From: Altererythrobacter sp. H2
GTDB taxonomy: Bacteria; Pseudomonadota; Alphaproteobacteria; Sphingomonadales; Sphingomonadaceae
Assembly (NCBI RefSeq): GCF_035319885.1
Contig: NZ_CP141285.1
Location: 1,736,001 to 1,800,000 of the forward strand
Direction of reading: 5' to 3'
Length of the DNA: 64,000 nucleotides
Part shown: in pieces, positions 26,242-34,945 of the stretch
Numbering within the stretch: position 1 is the first letter of the stretch
Layout: every line of letters starts with the position of its first letter
The notes under the pieces: model-generated
What the model was told of the DNA's origin: nothing
Databases searched by the model: none
The model's input: the letters and a program-made list of their open reading frames with translations, nothing else
Program-made: the position numbers and the translations under genes

Positions 26242-28350
26242 CTACTCGGCGGCGACGGCTTCCTCCGCCCGCGCAACGGTCACCGGAGTGCCGTTAAGCA
26301 CCGCATTGCCCGACAGGCGGCAATAGCGTTCCGGATCGGTCAGGTCGTTGAGCGAGACACCGGCATGGGCCGCGGCGGTCTGCCAGCTGACCCCGGCGCG
26401 GTTATGTCCCCACCCGTGCGGCAGGCTGACCACGCCGGGCATGACGTCCTGCGTCACCTCCACCGCGACCTCGACCGCGCCGACCCGGCTGGCCACCCGG
26501 GCGAGGTCGCCATCCGCCAGCCCTCGCGCGGCGGCATCGTCAGGGTGGATCATCAGGGTGCACCGGTCCGGTCCCTTGACCAGGCGCTGGCTGTTGTGGA
26601 GCCACGAGTTGTTGGAGCGCACGTGCCGCCGACCGATCAGGCTCAGCGCGTCGGACGGCGTCGCATCGAGCGTCATGGCGAACCGTGCCGCCTCCTCCAG
26701 CAGATCATCGGGTGCCGCGTGGAGCAGGCGGTTGTCCGTCAGCAGCCGGTCCTTGAGGCAGGGTTGCAGCGGGCCGAGGTCGACCCCGTCATGACGCTGT
26801 TCGACTTCGGCCAGCGTCATCCCCGCAGGCGAGGCGCGCAGCATTGCGTCGAGCCGTTCGCGCGGGGTTTCGAAGTTGGGCACGCCCTTGCCCCGCGCTT
26901 CGAAAATTGCGGCGGCGAGCTCGCTGGCGATTTCCCAATCGGCCTTCGCGCCTTCCTCCATCGGCAAGGTGGGGGCGGAATAGGCGCCGAAGTTGCGCAC
27001 CGCCAGCGGGCCGAAAAAGAACGAGAAGTGGTCCTTCTCCAGCGGGCCGCACGGGGGCAGGATGTAATGCGCGTGGCGGCTGGTCTCGGTCACATGCATG
27101 TCCATCGCCACCATCAGGTCGAGGCCGGCGAGCGCGGCTTCGGTCCGGGTGCCATGCGGCGCAGACAGAACCGGGTTGCCGGCGATCACGAACAGGGTGC
27201 GGATGCGCTGGTCATCCTGCCGGGTCAGCTCGTCGGCAAAGGCGATGGTCGGGATTTCGCCCATGACCGAAGGCAAAGTGCCGCGCGCGGTTTCCACCGT
27301 CTTCACGCCCCCGCGCCCGACCTGCCCGACGAGGTCGAGCAGTGGCTGCGGGAACATCGTGCCGCCTTCGCGGTCCAGGTTGCCGGTGGCGAGGTTGATC
27401 AGCTGGATCAGCCACTGGTTGAGCGCACCAAATTCGCACACCGAGACGCCCATCCGGCCGTAGATCGCCGTCTTCTCGCCACTGAGCTCTGCCGCCAGTG
27501 CGCGGATTGTGTCGACCGGGACGCCGCAATGTGCCGAGAGGCGGTCGAGGTCGAACCCGTCGACCAGCGGCTTGACCCGTGCCCAGCTGGCATCAACCAG
27601 TTCAGCGAGGCCAGGACGCAGCGTGTCACCCTCTGCCAGAACGCACTGGAGAATGCCGAGCAGCAATGCGGTGTCGGTCGCCGGGCGCACCGGCACCCAT
27701 TGGTCGGCCTCCTTGGCGGTCTCGGTCCGGCGCGGATCGACCACCACCAGCCTGCCCCCGCGCGCCTGCATTTCCTTCACCCGGTTCCTGAAATCGGGCA
27801 CGGTCCACAGGCTGCCGTTCGATGCCATCGGATTGCCCCCGACGATCACGATCAGCTGCGACCGGTCAATGTCAGGCACCGCCGCAAGGCTGACGTGGCC
27901 GTACATTTCGTATTGCACATAATGGTGCGGGATCTGGTCGAGGGTGGAGGCGGAGAACGTCCCCCGCGCCCCGACCGCCCGCTGGAGATAGCCTGACTGG
28001 GTCGACAGGGCGTAGTCATGCGCGCCGGGATTACCGCGATAGAACGCCGCGCGGGCACCGTCGTTCTGCAGCGCCACCACCCTGGCGGCGATTTCCCGAA
28101 AGGCCGTCTCCCAATCGAGTTCCTGCCAGGTGTCGCCGACCCGCTTGACCGGGCGGCGCAGCCGGTCGGGATCATCCTGCAGGTCGGCAATCGCGGTCGC
28201 CTTGGGGCAAATGTGCCCGCGGCTGAGCACGTGATCGGGGTTACCCTTGATCGACACGACCTTGCGCCCGTCAAGCTCCACCAGCACGCCGCAATTGGCC
28301 TCGCAGATATGGCAAGTGCGCCGATGGATCGTGGTGTGGATCGTGGTCAT
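26242..28350 (-). CDS. molybdopterin-dependent oxidoreductase
   Basis: A 702-residue bis-MGD molybdenum or tungsten enzyme of the DMSO reductase superfamily. Four cysteines at residues 13, 16, 20 and 48 (CHICEANC and ICPKA) bind a 4Fe-4S cluster. GNPMASNGSLWTVPDFRNRV and the C-terminal dinucleotide-binding domain (SLPHGWGHNRAGVSWQT) are also clear. No Tat signal, so cytoplasmic. It resembles unassigned oxidoreductases near formate dehydrogenase; substrate and electron partner are unknown. ATG 28350 is preceded by a GGGAGAG ribosome site. Confidence 0.92.
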   Translation of the reverse strand: MTTIHTTIHRRTCHICEANCGVLVELDGRKVVSIKGNPDHVLSRGHICPKATAIADLQDDPDRLRRPVKRVGDTWQELDWETAFREIAARVVALQNDGARAAFYRGNPGAHDYALSTQSGYLQRAVGARGTFSASTLDQIPHHYVQYEMYGHVSLAAVPDIDRSQLIVIVGGNPMASNGSLWTVPDFRNRVKEMQARGGRLVVVDPRRTETAKEADQWVPVRPATDTALLLGILQCVLAEGDTLRPGLAELVDASWARVKPLVDGFDLDRLSAHCGVPVDTIRALAAELSGEKTAIYGRMGVSVCEFGALNQWLIQLINLATGNLDREGGTMFPQPLLDLVGQVGRGGVKTVETARGTLPSVMGEIPTIAFADELTRQDDQRIRTLFVIAGNPVLSAPHGTRTEAALAGLDLMVAMDMHVTETSRHAHYILPPCGPLEKDHFSFFFGPLAVRNFGAYSAPTLPMEEGAKADWEIASELAAAIFEARGKGVPNFETPRERLDAMLRASPAGMTLAEVEQRHDGVDLGPLQPCLKDRLLTDNRLLHAAPDDLLEEAARFAMTLDATPSDALSLIGRRHVRSNNSWLHNSQRLVKGPDRCTLMIHPDDAAARGLADGDLARVASRVGAVEVAVEVTQDVMPGVVSLPHGWGHNRAGVSWQTAAAHAGVSLNDLTDPERYCRLSGNAVLNGTPVTVARAEEAVAAE

Positions 28351-28442
28351 GGCTTGCTCTCCCTGCCCCCGCGATACCAGACCAGAACAGGCCGCGCTAC
28401 CGGGCTTGGTGTCAGACAGGTGCGACTTTTTGTAAGGTAGTG

Positions 28443-28471
28443 TTGACATAGTCAGCGAATCACGACATTAA
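28443..28471 (+). promoter_or_regulatory. candidate promoter with overlapping inverted repeat
   Basis: TTGACA at 28443-28448, 17 bases, then CATTAA as a weak -10. The -35 box overlaps the inverted repeat TGACATAGTCA. It lies 65 bases upstream of the membrane/HTH/membrane cassette, so the HTH protein could regulate its own operon here. Confidence 0.4.
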
Positions 28472-28535
28472 GTAAGGGAAACCTGACATCCGGCACTTGG
28501 CCGGCCGATTGGTCCGTTTGGCGAGGGCAACAGTA

Positions 28536-28979
28536 ATGGCTTACAATCCGAATTATCGCGACGCCGAGAAAGCGCGGCAGGACCAGCGCGAGCGGGTCTA
28601 CGCACTGACCTTGCTCAGCGGAATCGGTAACATCGCGGCGCTGTTCCTGCATATCAACGGCATAGCGACGATCATGCTGGGCTGGCTTGTCGGCGGAATG
28701 GTTGGCGCACTTGTCGTTGCCGGCATCCAAGGTCGAACCGACGACTACTACAACCAGCTTACCAGCTCCGGCCTGCGCTTGATGGCGCTCGGGCTCGGCA
28801 CCCTTCTTTTGCTGCTGTGGGCTCAGACCGAGACAGCGTTGGCAGCCCGCTGGATCCCCGGCCTGGCCGTACTTGCGCAGGATGCCCTCCTGCTGGCGAT
28901 GATCCTCACCCTGCTGTTCCACCTCGGCTACGCCTACTCTTACCTGCGCGACCGGTGGGCGGCAGGAGGACCGGAATGA
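28536..28979 (+). CDS. four-helix membrane protein of an HTH cassette
   Basis: A 147-residue protein beginning MAYNPNYRDAEKARQDQRERVYALTLL. After a charged cytoplasmic head come four hydrophobic segments (about residues 22-42, 44-68, 82-98 and 110-138). No catalytic motif is visible and I do not recognise the family. The ATG at 28536 is preferred to an earlier start at 28497, which would put a charged, non-conserved run in front. Its stop overlaps the HTH gene (ATGA), and GGAGG for that gene lies in its last codons. Position suggests it is a membrane partner or target of the small regulator. Confidence 0.78.
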   Translation: MAYNPNYRDAEKARQDQRERVYALTLLSGIGNIAALFLHINGIATIMLGWLVGGMVGALVVAGIQGRTDDYYNQLTSSGLRLMALGLGTLLLLLWAQTETALAARWIPGLAVLAQDALLLAMILTLLFHLGYAYSYLRDRWAAGGPE

Positions 28980-29170
28980 ACAACCGACTCAAAGTGCTGC
29001 GCGCCGAGCGCGACTGGAGCCAGGCAGAGCTGGCCGGTCGTCTCGATGTGTCCCGCCAGGCGGTCAACGCCATCGAGACCGGCAAGCACGACCCATCCCT
29101 GCCGCTCGCCTTCCGCATCGCGCGGCTGTTCGACATGCCAATCGAGGAGATTTTTAATGACGGTGAATGA
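28976..29170 (+). CDS. small XRE-type helix-turn-helix regulator
   Basis: A 64-residue single-domain DNA-binding protein of the Xre/Cro family. It starts MNNRLKVLRAERDWSQAELA; the recognition helix SRQAVNAIETGKHDPSL is textbook. It belongs to the short regulators with the IFDMPIEEIF-like end that are commonly paired with membrane proteins. It overlaps the upstream membrane gene by four bases and the downstream one by 14 bases, so the three products are made in step. Probable autoregulator of the cassette. Confidence 0.9.
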   Translation: MNNRLKVLRAERDWSQAELAGRLDVSRQAVNAIETGKHDPSLPLAFRIARLFDMPIEEIFNDGE

Positions 29171-29588
29171 TACTGCCGCGCCTGTGAGCGGTGAAGCACG
29201 GCTCAAGGCCCGCCGCTCGGCCTTCTTCCGCTATGTGGCTCTCGCCCTGCTCGCCGGCTTCGTCGCCGGCATGATGAGCGGCGTGGCCGCAGCCTTTGTT
29301 GCCGAGGGTATCCTGCCCGGTGGCCTGCTGATCGCGCTCTGGGCCGTCGTCATCCTGGGATTTGCCTGGTTCACCCGCGATTACTTCCGCCGGATCGACG
29401 AACTGGACCTGCTCGATAACCTCTGGGCCAGCACCATCGGGCTCTACACCTACATCGTCGTGTTCGGATCGTGGTACCTGTTTCACGATGTCGGCCTGGC
29501 TTCGGAGCCGGACCAGTACGCGGTCATGGCCGCCACCCTGATTGCCACAACAATCGCCTACCTGGCCCGCAAGGCCGGATTACGCTGA
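29157..29588 (+). CDS. membrane protein following the HTH regulator
   Basis: A 143-residue membrane protein starting MTVNDTAAPVSGEARLKARR, with an ATG inside the end of the HTH gene and a strong GAGGAG ribosome site 7 bases ahead. Four hydrophobic segments (about residues 25-48, 52-69, 87-107 and 118-135) are separated by a charged FTRDYFRRIDELDLLDN loop. I do not recognise the family. The 14-base overlap with the regulator implies co-regulation, possibly a membrane-linked signalling pair. Confidence 0.8.
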   Translation: MTVNDTAAPVSGEARLKARRSAFFRYVALALLAGFVAGMMSGVAAAFVAEGILPGGLLIALWAVVILGFAWFTRDYFRRIDELDLLDNLWASTIGLYTYIVVFGSWYLFHDVGLASEPDQYAVMAATLIATTIAYLARKAGLR

Positions 29589-29630
29589 CCCTTCGACGCT
29601 GATACACTCCCCAAACCAAAGGAACCGACC

Positions 29631-30554
29631 ATGAAGAAACTCTTGTCCACCCTCGCCCTTGGTACTGCAACCGTCACCCTGTTCCTCGGTGCGCCCGCCT
29701 TTGCCGAGGCTACCGAAGCTGCTCCGGCAGCCGCACCGAAAGCTGCGGTCAAGGCCAAGCCTGCCCTCTGGAAAGTGGCTGATGAAGATACCACGATCTA
29801 CCTCTTCGGCACGGTCCACATCCTGCCAGAAGGCATCGAATGGTTCACCGGCTCCGTCAGCGATGCGCTCGCCGCTTCGGATGTGCTGGTCACCGAGATC
29901 CCGATGGGCCCGCAGGCGGATGCCGAAATGCAGCAGATGGCGATGCAGAAGGGCATGCTGGGCCAAGGCGGCAACCTGCGCGCCCTGCTCAGCGAGGAAG
30001 ACAAGGCCGCCTATGAAGCGGCACTCGCCAAGCTGAGCATTCCGGCACCCGCGTTCGATGCGTTCAAGCCGTGGATGGCCGGGCTTACGCTGACCGTCAT
30101 TCCGCTGCTCCAGCAAGGCTATACGCTTGACGCCGGGGTCGAGAAGCAGCTGATGAAGCTGGCGGGCCCGGAAAAGGCCACCGGCTCGCTCGAAACGATC
30201 GCCTTCCAGCTCGGGATGTTTGACGGCATGCCGCAGGAAACCCAGATCGAGTTCCTGATTGCCGCTGCGTCCACAGCTGGCGATATCGTGCCGACGCTCG
30301 ACACCATGGTGGCCAAGTGGGCCGAAGGCGACGATGCCGGCCTGGCCGCGATCATGAACGAGGAAATGGGCGATCCCGCAGTTGCCGAAGCACTGCTCTA
30401 TTCGCGCAATGCCAACTGGGCCGAATGGATCGACACCCGCCTCGATGCGCCGGGCACGGTCTTCATGGCGGTCGGCGCAGGCCACCTTGCCGGTGAGCGC
30501 AGCGTGCAGGATCTGCTCGCCCAGCGCGGCATCACCACCGCGCGGGTGCAATGA
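29631..30554 (+). CDS. TraB/GumN family protein, secreted
   Basis: A 307-residue protein of the TraB/GumN (TIKI-like) family, related to metallo-proteases. A signal peptide is clear (MKKLLSTLALGTATVTLFLG, cleavage near APAFA), so it is periplasmic. The two family signatures are YLFGTVHILPEG near residue 60, with the GTxH histidine, and FMAVGAGHLAGERSVQDLL at the C-terminus. AAAGGA precedes the ATG. It overlaps by four bases a second family member, so the pair looks like a tandem duplication that diverged. Confidence 0.88.
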   Translation: MKKLLSTLALGTATVTLFLGAPAFAEATEAAPAAAPKAAVKAKPALWKVADEDTTIYLFGTVHILPEGIEWFTGSVSDALAASDVLVTEIPMGPQADAEMQQMAMQKGMLGQGGNLRALLSEEDKAAYEAALAKLSIPAPAFDAFKPWMAGLTLTVIPLLQQGYTLDAGVEKQLMKLAGPEKATGSLETIAFQLGMFDGMPQETQIEFLIAAASTAGDIVPTLDTMVAKWAEGDDAGLAAIMNEEMGDPAVAEALLYSRNANWAEWIDTRLDAPGTVFMAVGAGHLAGERSVQDLLAQRGITTARVQ

Positions 30555-31432
30555 CCGGGGCACTTCGGCTTGCTTTCGGGCTGATGGCAGCGTTGCTGCT
30601 GTCAGCCTGCGGCAAGCCGGACCCTGACGCGCCGCCGCCCTCCCCGATCCTCTACGAATTGGCTTCGGCAGACGGATCGGTGGAGGGCTGGCTGTTCGGC
30701 ACCATCCACGCGCTGCCGGACGACACCGAATGGCAAACGCCCGCGATCGAGCGGGCAGTCACTGAAGCGGACCTGCTGGTGGTCGAGATTGCCAACCTGG
30801 AAGACCGCGCTGGGGCAACCGCCTTGTTCAACGCAAGGGCGGCTGCGCAAGGCCAACCCCATATCCTCGACCGGGTTTCCGCCGATATCCGCCCTGCCCT
30901 GGCCGAGCTGATCGACCGGAGCGGGTGGAGTGAGGAAGAGCTGCGCAAGGTCGACACCTGGGCTGCGGCGCTGATGCTGGCCCAGTCATTGCGCCACGGT
31001 GACAGTGCCAACGGGATCGACCGGGCTCTGCTGCGCCAGTTCCGCGGGCGTGAGGTGGTGGAGCTGGAGGGCCTGTCGGCTCAGTTTGCCCTGTTCGACA
31101 CCCTGCCCGAACAGGACCAGCGCGACATGCTGGCTGCACTGGTTAAAGATCACATGCGCTGGCAGGACGATCCCGGCCATCTTGCCCGGGCCTGGCTGGC
31201 GGGCGATATCGAGCAGGTGATCGACCCCGGTCAGTCCGCCTTGCTGGCCGATCCCGAGCTGCGCGAGACCTTGCTGACCCGGCGCAATGCAGCCTGGGCA
31301 CCCCGGATTGCCGCCATGCTGGATGATACGCCCACGGTTCTCGTCGCGGTCGGCGCCGGGCACCTGCCCGGGCCTGACGGGCTGGCGGCCCTGCTCGAAG
31401 CGCGCGGCTTCACTGTCCGCGCCTTGCGGTAA
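30551..31432 (+). CDS. TraB/GumN family lipoprotein
   Basis: The second TraB/GumN protein, 293 residues. Its N-terminus MTGALRLAFGLMAALLLSAC ends in a lipobox (LLSAC), so it is predicted to be a lipid-anchored periplasmic protein, unlike its soluble neighbour. The signatures WLFGTIHALPDD and LVAVGAGHLPGPDG mirror those of the upstream gene. Different anchoring suggests the two act at different places on the envelope. Function of the family in bacteria is largely unknown. Confidence 0.87.
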   Translation: MTGALRLAFGLMAALLLSACGKPDPDAPPPSPILYELASADGSVEGWLFGTIHALPDDTEWQTPAIERAVTEADLLVVEIANLEDRAGATALFNARAAAQGQPHILDRVSADIRPALAELIDRSGWSEEELRKVDTWAAALMLAQSLRHGDSANGIDRALLRQFRGREVVELEGLSAQFALFDTLPEQDQRDMLAALVKDHMRWQDDPGHLARAWLAGDIEQVIDPGQSALLADPELRETLLTRRNAAWAPRIAAMLDDTPTVLVAVGAGHLPGPDGLAALLEARGFTVRALR

Positions 31433-31438
31433 GCGCGC

Positions 31439-31466
31439 TTGCATTTCCCCCTGCGCCCGCTATAGG
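31439..31466 (+). promoter_or_regulatory. candidate promoter of rplY-pth
   Basis: TTGCAT, 16 bases, TATAGG, about 84 bases ahead of rplY. The leader between promoter and start is GC-rich and could fold, but I see no defined motif. Confidence 0.35.
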
Positions 31467-31549
31467 GCCGCCCTTCGGCGCCATGGTCATCCCTGGAGGC
31501 GTGGCGGACCGAGACAGGCACAATCAATGCAATCCGAAAGGCAAGACCC

Positions 31550-32179
31550 ATGAGCGACGCTCTGACCCTGCCGGCCGAGACGCGCGAACGGGCTGGCAAG
31601 GGAGCCTCCCGTGCACTGCGTCGCGAAGGCCGCGTTCCCGCCGTTATCTATGGCGGCAAGGAAGAACCCATCCTGATTCATGTCGAGGGCAAGGAACTGT
31701 TCCGGCAAATGATGACCGGGCATTTCATGAACTCGATCGTCACGATCGAAATCGGCGGCAAGCGCATCAACACCCTTCCCAAGGATGTGGCGCAGCACCC
31801 GGTCAACGACCGTCCGCTCCATGTCGACTTCCTGCGCCTGAACAAGGACTCGAAGGTCGACGTGCAGGTCCCGGTCGTGTTCATCAACGAAGAAGCCAGC
31901 CCCGGCCTCAAGAAGGGCGGCGTGCTCAACATCGTCCGTCACGAACTTGAACTGGTGTGCGATGCCAACCGCATCCCGTCCGAAGTCACCATCGATGTGA
32001 CCGGCAAGGACGTGGGCGATTCGATCCACATCAGCGAAGTGACCCTTCCCGAAGGTTCGCTCAGCGCCATCACCGACCGCGATTTCACCATCGCCACGCT
32101 GGTCGCCCCCTCGGCGCTCAAGCGGGCTGAAGGTGCGGCAGCCGCTGAAGGCGAAGCTGAGGCCGAAGCGGAAGGCTGA
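31550..32179 (+). CDS. rplY: 50S ribosomal protein L25/general stress protein Ctc
   Basis: Binds 5S rRNA in the large ribosomal subunit. The 209-residue two-domain (CTC-type) form shows [20 protein letters not shown] at the N-terminus and a beta-rich second domain ([20 protein letters not shown]). It ends in an Ala/Glu repeat tail ([13 protein letters not shown]), common in alphaproteobacteria. A terminator follows at 32210-32244. Confidence 0.97.
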   Translation: MSDALTLPAETRERAGKGASRALRREGRVPAVIYGGKEEPILIHVEGKELFRQMMTGHFMNSIVTIEIGGKRINTLPKDVAQHPVNDRPLHVDFLRLNKDSKVDVQVPVVFINEEASPGLKKGGVLNIVRHELELVCDANRIPSEVTIDVTGKDVGDSIHISEVTLPEGSLSAITDRDFTIATLVAPSALKRAEGAAAAEGEAEAEAEG

Positions 32180-32209
32180 TAGCCTCACCGTTTTGACAGA
32201 TAGCGAAAG

Positions 32210-32244
32210 CGCCGGTTCCCCTCGCGGAACCGGCGTTTTCTTTT
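32210..32244 (+). terminator. intrinsic terminator after rplY
   Basis: CGCCGGTTCC and GGAACCGGCG form a 10-base stem with a CCTCGC loop, followed by TTTTCTTTT. It sits between rplY and pth, so pth is probably expressed by read-through or from a separate start. Confidence 0.85.
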
Positions 32245-32271
32245 GGCCGGGGCACAGCTAGGAGCGGACCC

Positions 32272-32841
32272 ATGCAAATCTGGGCAGGCCTCGGGAACCC
32301 CGGTCCGCAATATGCGATGCACCGGCACAACATCGGCTTCATGGTCTGCGACGTGATCGCGGAGATGCATGGCTTCGGCCCGGTGCAGAAGAAGTTTTCC
32401 GGCTGGACCCAGGAAGGGCGGATCGGCACGCACAAGGTGCTGCTGCTCAAGCCCGCCACCTTCATGAACGAGAGCGGCCGCGCGGTGGCCGAGGCGCTGC
32501 GCTTCTACAAGCTGGAACCGGACGCGCTGACCGTGTTCCATGACGAACTCGACCTCGATCCGTTTCGGGTCAAGGTGCGCGTCGGCGGCGGGCTGGCCGG
32601 GCACAACGGGCTGCGCAGCATCAACCAGCATCTGGGTCCTGACTTCCGCCGCGTGCGGATCGGGATCGGGCATCCGGGGCACAAGGACCGGGTCACCGGC
32701 CATGTGCTGGGCAACTACGCCAAGGCGGAAATGGACGACCTTGCCGCCATGCTCGGCGCCATCGGCGCGGAGGCGGAATGGCTCGCCAAAGGCGACGACG
32801 CGCGCTTCATGAACGAATATGCGCTGCGGATGCAGGGGTGA
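32272..32841 (+). CDS. pth: peptidyl-tRNA hydrolase
   Basis: Releases tRNA from stalled peptidyl-tRNA. The 189-residue protein has the conserved start WAGLGNPGPQYAMHRHNIGF with the catalytic histidine, KPATFMNESGRAV, FHDELDLDPFRVKVR and GGLAGHNGLRSI. It follows rplY, an arrangement shared by many bacteria. Confidence 0.98.
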   Translation: MQIWAGLGNPGPQYAMHRHNIGFMVCDVIAEMHGFGPVQKKFSGWTQEGRIGTHKVLLLKPATFMNESGRAVAEALRFYKLEPDALTVFHDELDLDPFRVKVRVGGGLAGHNGLRSINQHLGPDFRRVRIGIGHPGHKDRVTGHVLGNYAKAEMDDLAAMLGAIGAEAEWLAKGDDARFMNEYALRMQG

Positions 32842-32844
32842 GGC

Positions 32845-33360
32845 GTGAGCGGCAAGGTGACTGTCATCAGGATGCGCTGGTGGGGGCATCTGCTCTTCGT
32901 CTTTCCGCTCCTGTTCCTTCCACCAATCGGCGTTGCCATGGGATCGGCCGGGATTGATCTGCTGAACGAGCCGGGCGGGTGGTGGAAAGGCCCCATCATC
33001 ATCGCTGGCGCCGGCGTTTTCCTGTTCGCTGGCGTCCTGATGCTGAATCTTCTGTGCACCTTTCGCCTGGAGATCGACAGCCGATCATTGCGTCTGGTCG
33101 GTAATCTCTGGACCCACGACATAAGCTGGCGGGAAATCACCCGCATATCGAGAGTCCACAACCCCAGGGGCATCGGTTATCACGTGCTGATCGAGGTAGA
33201 TGGATCGCGCTTGCCCCGCCGCCACTGGCACCGCTTATGGTTGGCAGGCTATCAGATCCCCACCCCGATGGAGAAACACCCGACAGAGCTGGCCGCTTAC
33301 CTCAAGCGCAAATGGCGTGAGGCGCTGAGGCGCCAGCAGGCGGAAGCGAGCGCCGAATGA
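32845..33360 (+). CDS. hypothetical membrane protein
   Basis: A 171-residue protein with a GTG start three bases after pth. Two hydrophobic segments lie at about residues 10-35 and 48-70, followed by a ~100-residue cytoplasmic part with HDISWREITRISRVHNPRG. That layout (two helices, then a pleckstrin-like region) recalls bacterial PH-like membrane proteins, but I cannot assign a family. It overlaps the next gene by four bases. Confidence 0.75.
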   Translation: MSGKVTVIRMRWWGHLLFVFPLLFLPPIGVAMGSAGIDLLNEPGGWWKGPIIIAGAGVFLFAGVLMLNLLCTFRLEIDSRSLRLVGNLWTHDISWREITRISRVHNPRGIGYHVLIEVDGSRLPRRHWHRLWLAGYQIPTPMEKHPTELAAYLKRKWREALRRQQAEASAE

Positions 33361-33863
33361 ACCGCGTCCTCATCATCGGCCCCTGCGGTTCGGGCAAGAG
33401 CACCCTCGCCCGCGAACTGGCGCCGCGCATGGGCCTGCCGCTGGTCCACATGGACCAGCTCGGCTGGCAGCCCGGCTGGATCGAGACGGAAAAGCCCGAA
33501 CTGCATCGCCGGATCGGTGAGGCCGTCGCGGGCGAACGCTGGCTGATCGAGGGCAATTACGGCAGCACGCTGGGGCCTCGGCTCGAACGGGCGGATACCG
33601 TGCTCTACCTCGATTTCCCGATCACGCTGTGCCTGTGGCGGCTGGTTCGCCGCATCTGGACCCATCGCGGCCGGTCCCGCCCCGACATGCCGCAGGATTG
33701 CCCTGAACGGTTCGACCTCGCGTTCTTCCTCTACGTGGTCAACTGGAACCTCGGCCCGCGTCCCCGCACCGAAGCAGCCATTTCCCCCTGGCTTGGCAAG
33801 GTTGTGCGCCTGAAACACCCGCGAGAGCTTGCGCATTGGCGAAAGCTGCATAACCTCGGCTGA
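33357..33863 (+). CDS. P-loop kinase (FlaR/adenylate kinase-like)
   Basis: A 168-residue nucleotide-binding protein. The Walker A motif GPCGSGKSTLAREL is at residues 7-20, followed by LPLVHMDQLGWQPGW, in which the aspartate probably binds substrate. The W-I-E-G-N-Y-G-S segment is typical of the DNA-topology modulation FlaR / adenylate kinase-like group. Substrate unknown. It overlaps the preceding membrane protein gene (ATGA). Confidence 0.85.
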   Translation: MNRVLIIGPCGSGKSTLARELAPRMGLPLVHMDQLGWQPGWIETEKPELHRRIGEAVAGERWLIEGNYGSTLGPRLERADTVLYLDFPITLCLWRLVRRIWTHRGRSRPDMPQDCPERFDLAFFLYVVNWNLGPRPRTEAAISPWLGKVVRLKHPRELAHWRKLHNLG

Positions 33864-33889
33864 TCCCATCAGCAGCCGAGGATTTCCCC

Positions 33890-34885
33890 ATGCCCCAGCT
33901 TGACCGCCGCAGCCTGCTTGCCGGTGCTGCCGCCGCTTCCGCCCTTGCCGCCACCTCTGCGGCCCCTTTGCGCGCTGCTACCGGCGAACCCGACCTCACG
34001 GGCAAGGCGATCCTGATCACGGGCTCCTCGTCCGGTTTCGGGAGGCTCGGGGCCGAGTATTTCGCCCGCCGCGGTGCCCGGGTTTTCGCCACCATGCGCG
34101 GCCTCCCTCGCCCGGAAGGCGAGGAACTGCGCGCACTGGCCGCAGCGGACAGACTCGATATCCACCTGATCGAAATCGATGTCCTGTCGGACGAACAGGT
34201 TGCCCCCGGGGTGGCCGAGGCCGAACGGATCAACGGCGGCCCGCTCGATGTGCTGGTCAACAATGCCGGGATCGGCATCACCAGCCCGGTTGAGGTGCAG
34301 GACATGGAGGCGACCCGGCTGATCTTCGATACCAACGTGTTCGGCTGCCACCGCATGGCGCGCGCAGTCCTGCCCGGAATGCGGACGCGCAAGTCCGGCC
34401 AACTGTTCCAGATATCAAGCCAGCTCGGGCGCGTAATTGCGCCATATTCTGGCCATTATTCCGCCACAAAGTTTGCGCTGGAGGCGATGAGCGAACAGCT
34501 TGCTTACGAACTTGTGCCGCACGGGATCGATGTCACGATCATCCAGCCCGGGGGTTATCCGACCGACGTATGGGTCAATCGCAACGCCTATTCCTCTGCG
34601 CTGAAAGCGCGCGCGGAAGCGGCGCACGCGGCCGGCTATCCGGAGCAGGTCGCGCGGATGGGCGTGGAAGACGGCTCCGGACGCAGCGCCGACCCGATGG
34701 ACGTGCCGCGCGAGATTGCCCGGATCATCGCCCTGCCCGCCGGAACCCGCCCCTTGCGCGTCCCTGTCCACCCTGGCCCCAAGCCGCAGGTCGCGATCAA
34801 CGATGTGAGCGCAAAAACCCAGGTCGAATGGCTTGGCCGCTCGCCCACCCTTGGGCCGTTGGTGCGCGCGGTGCATAACGTCTGA
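33890..34885 (+). CDS. short-chain dehydrogenase/reductase with Tat-like signal
   Basis: A 331-residue NAD(P)-dependent SDR: TGSSSGFG cofactor loop, NNAGIG, catalytic serine in QISSQ and the YSATK pair. The N-terminus MPQLDRRSLLAGAAAASALA looks like a twin-arginine export signal (RR followed by a long Ala-rich segment, cleavage near PLRA). Exported SDRs are uncommon because the cofactor must be folded in before export, which is exactly what the Tat system permits. Substrate unknown. Confidence 0.88.
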   Translation: MPQLDRRSLLAGAAAASALAATSAAPLRAATGEPDLTGKAILITGSSSGFGRLGAEYFARRGARVFATMRGLPRPEGEELRALAAADRLDIHLIEIDVLSDEQVAPGVAEAERINGGPLDVLVNNAGIGITSPVEVQDMEATRLIFDTNVFGCHRMARAVLPGMRTRKSGQLFQISSQLGRVIAPYSGHYSATKFALEAMSEQLAYELVPHGIDVTIIQPGGYPTDVWVNRNAYSSALKARAEAAHAAGYPEQVARMGVEDGSGRSADPMDVPREIARIIALPAGTRPLRVPVHPGPKPQVAINDVSAKTQVEWLGRSPTLGPLVRAVHNV

Positions 34886-34945
34886 CTGGCGTTGTGCGCG
34901 GCAGGCGGCTAAGGGCCGCCGCCAAAGCTATCACCGGAGTTTTCG

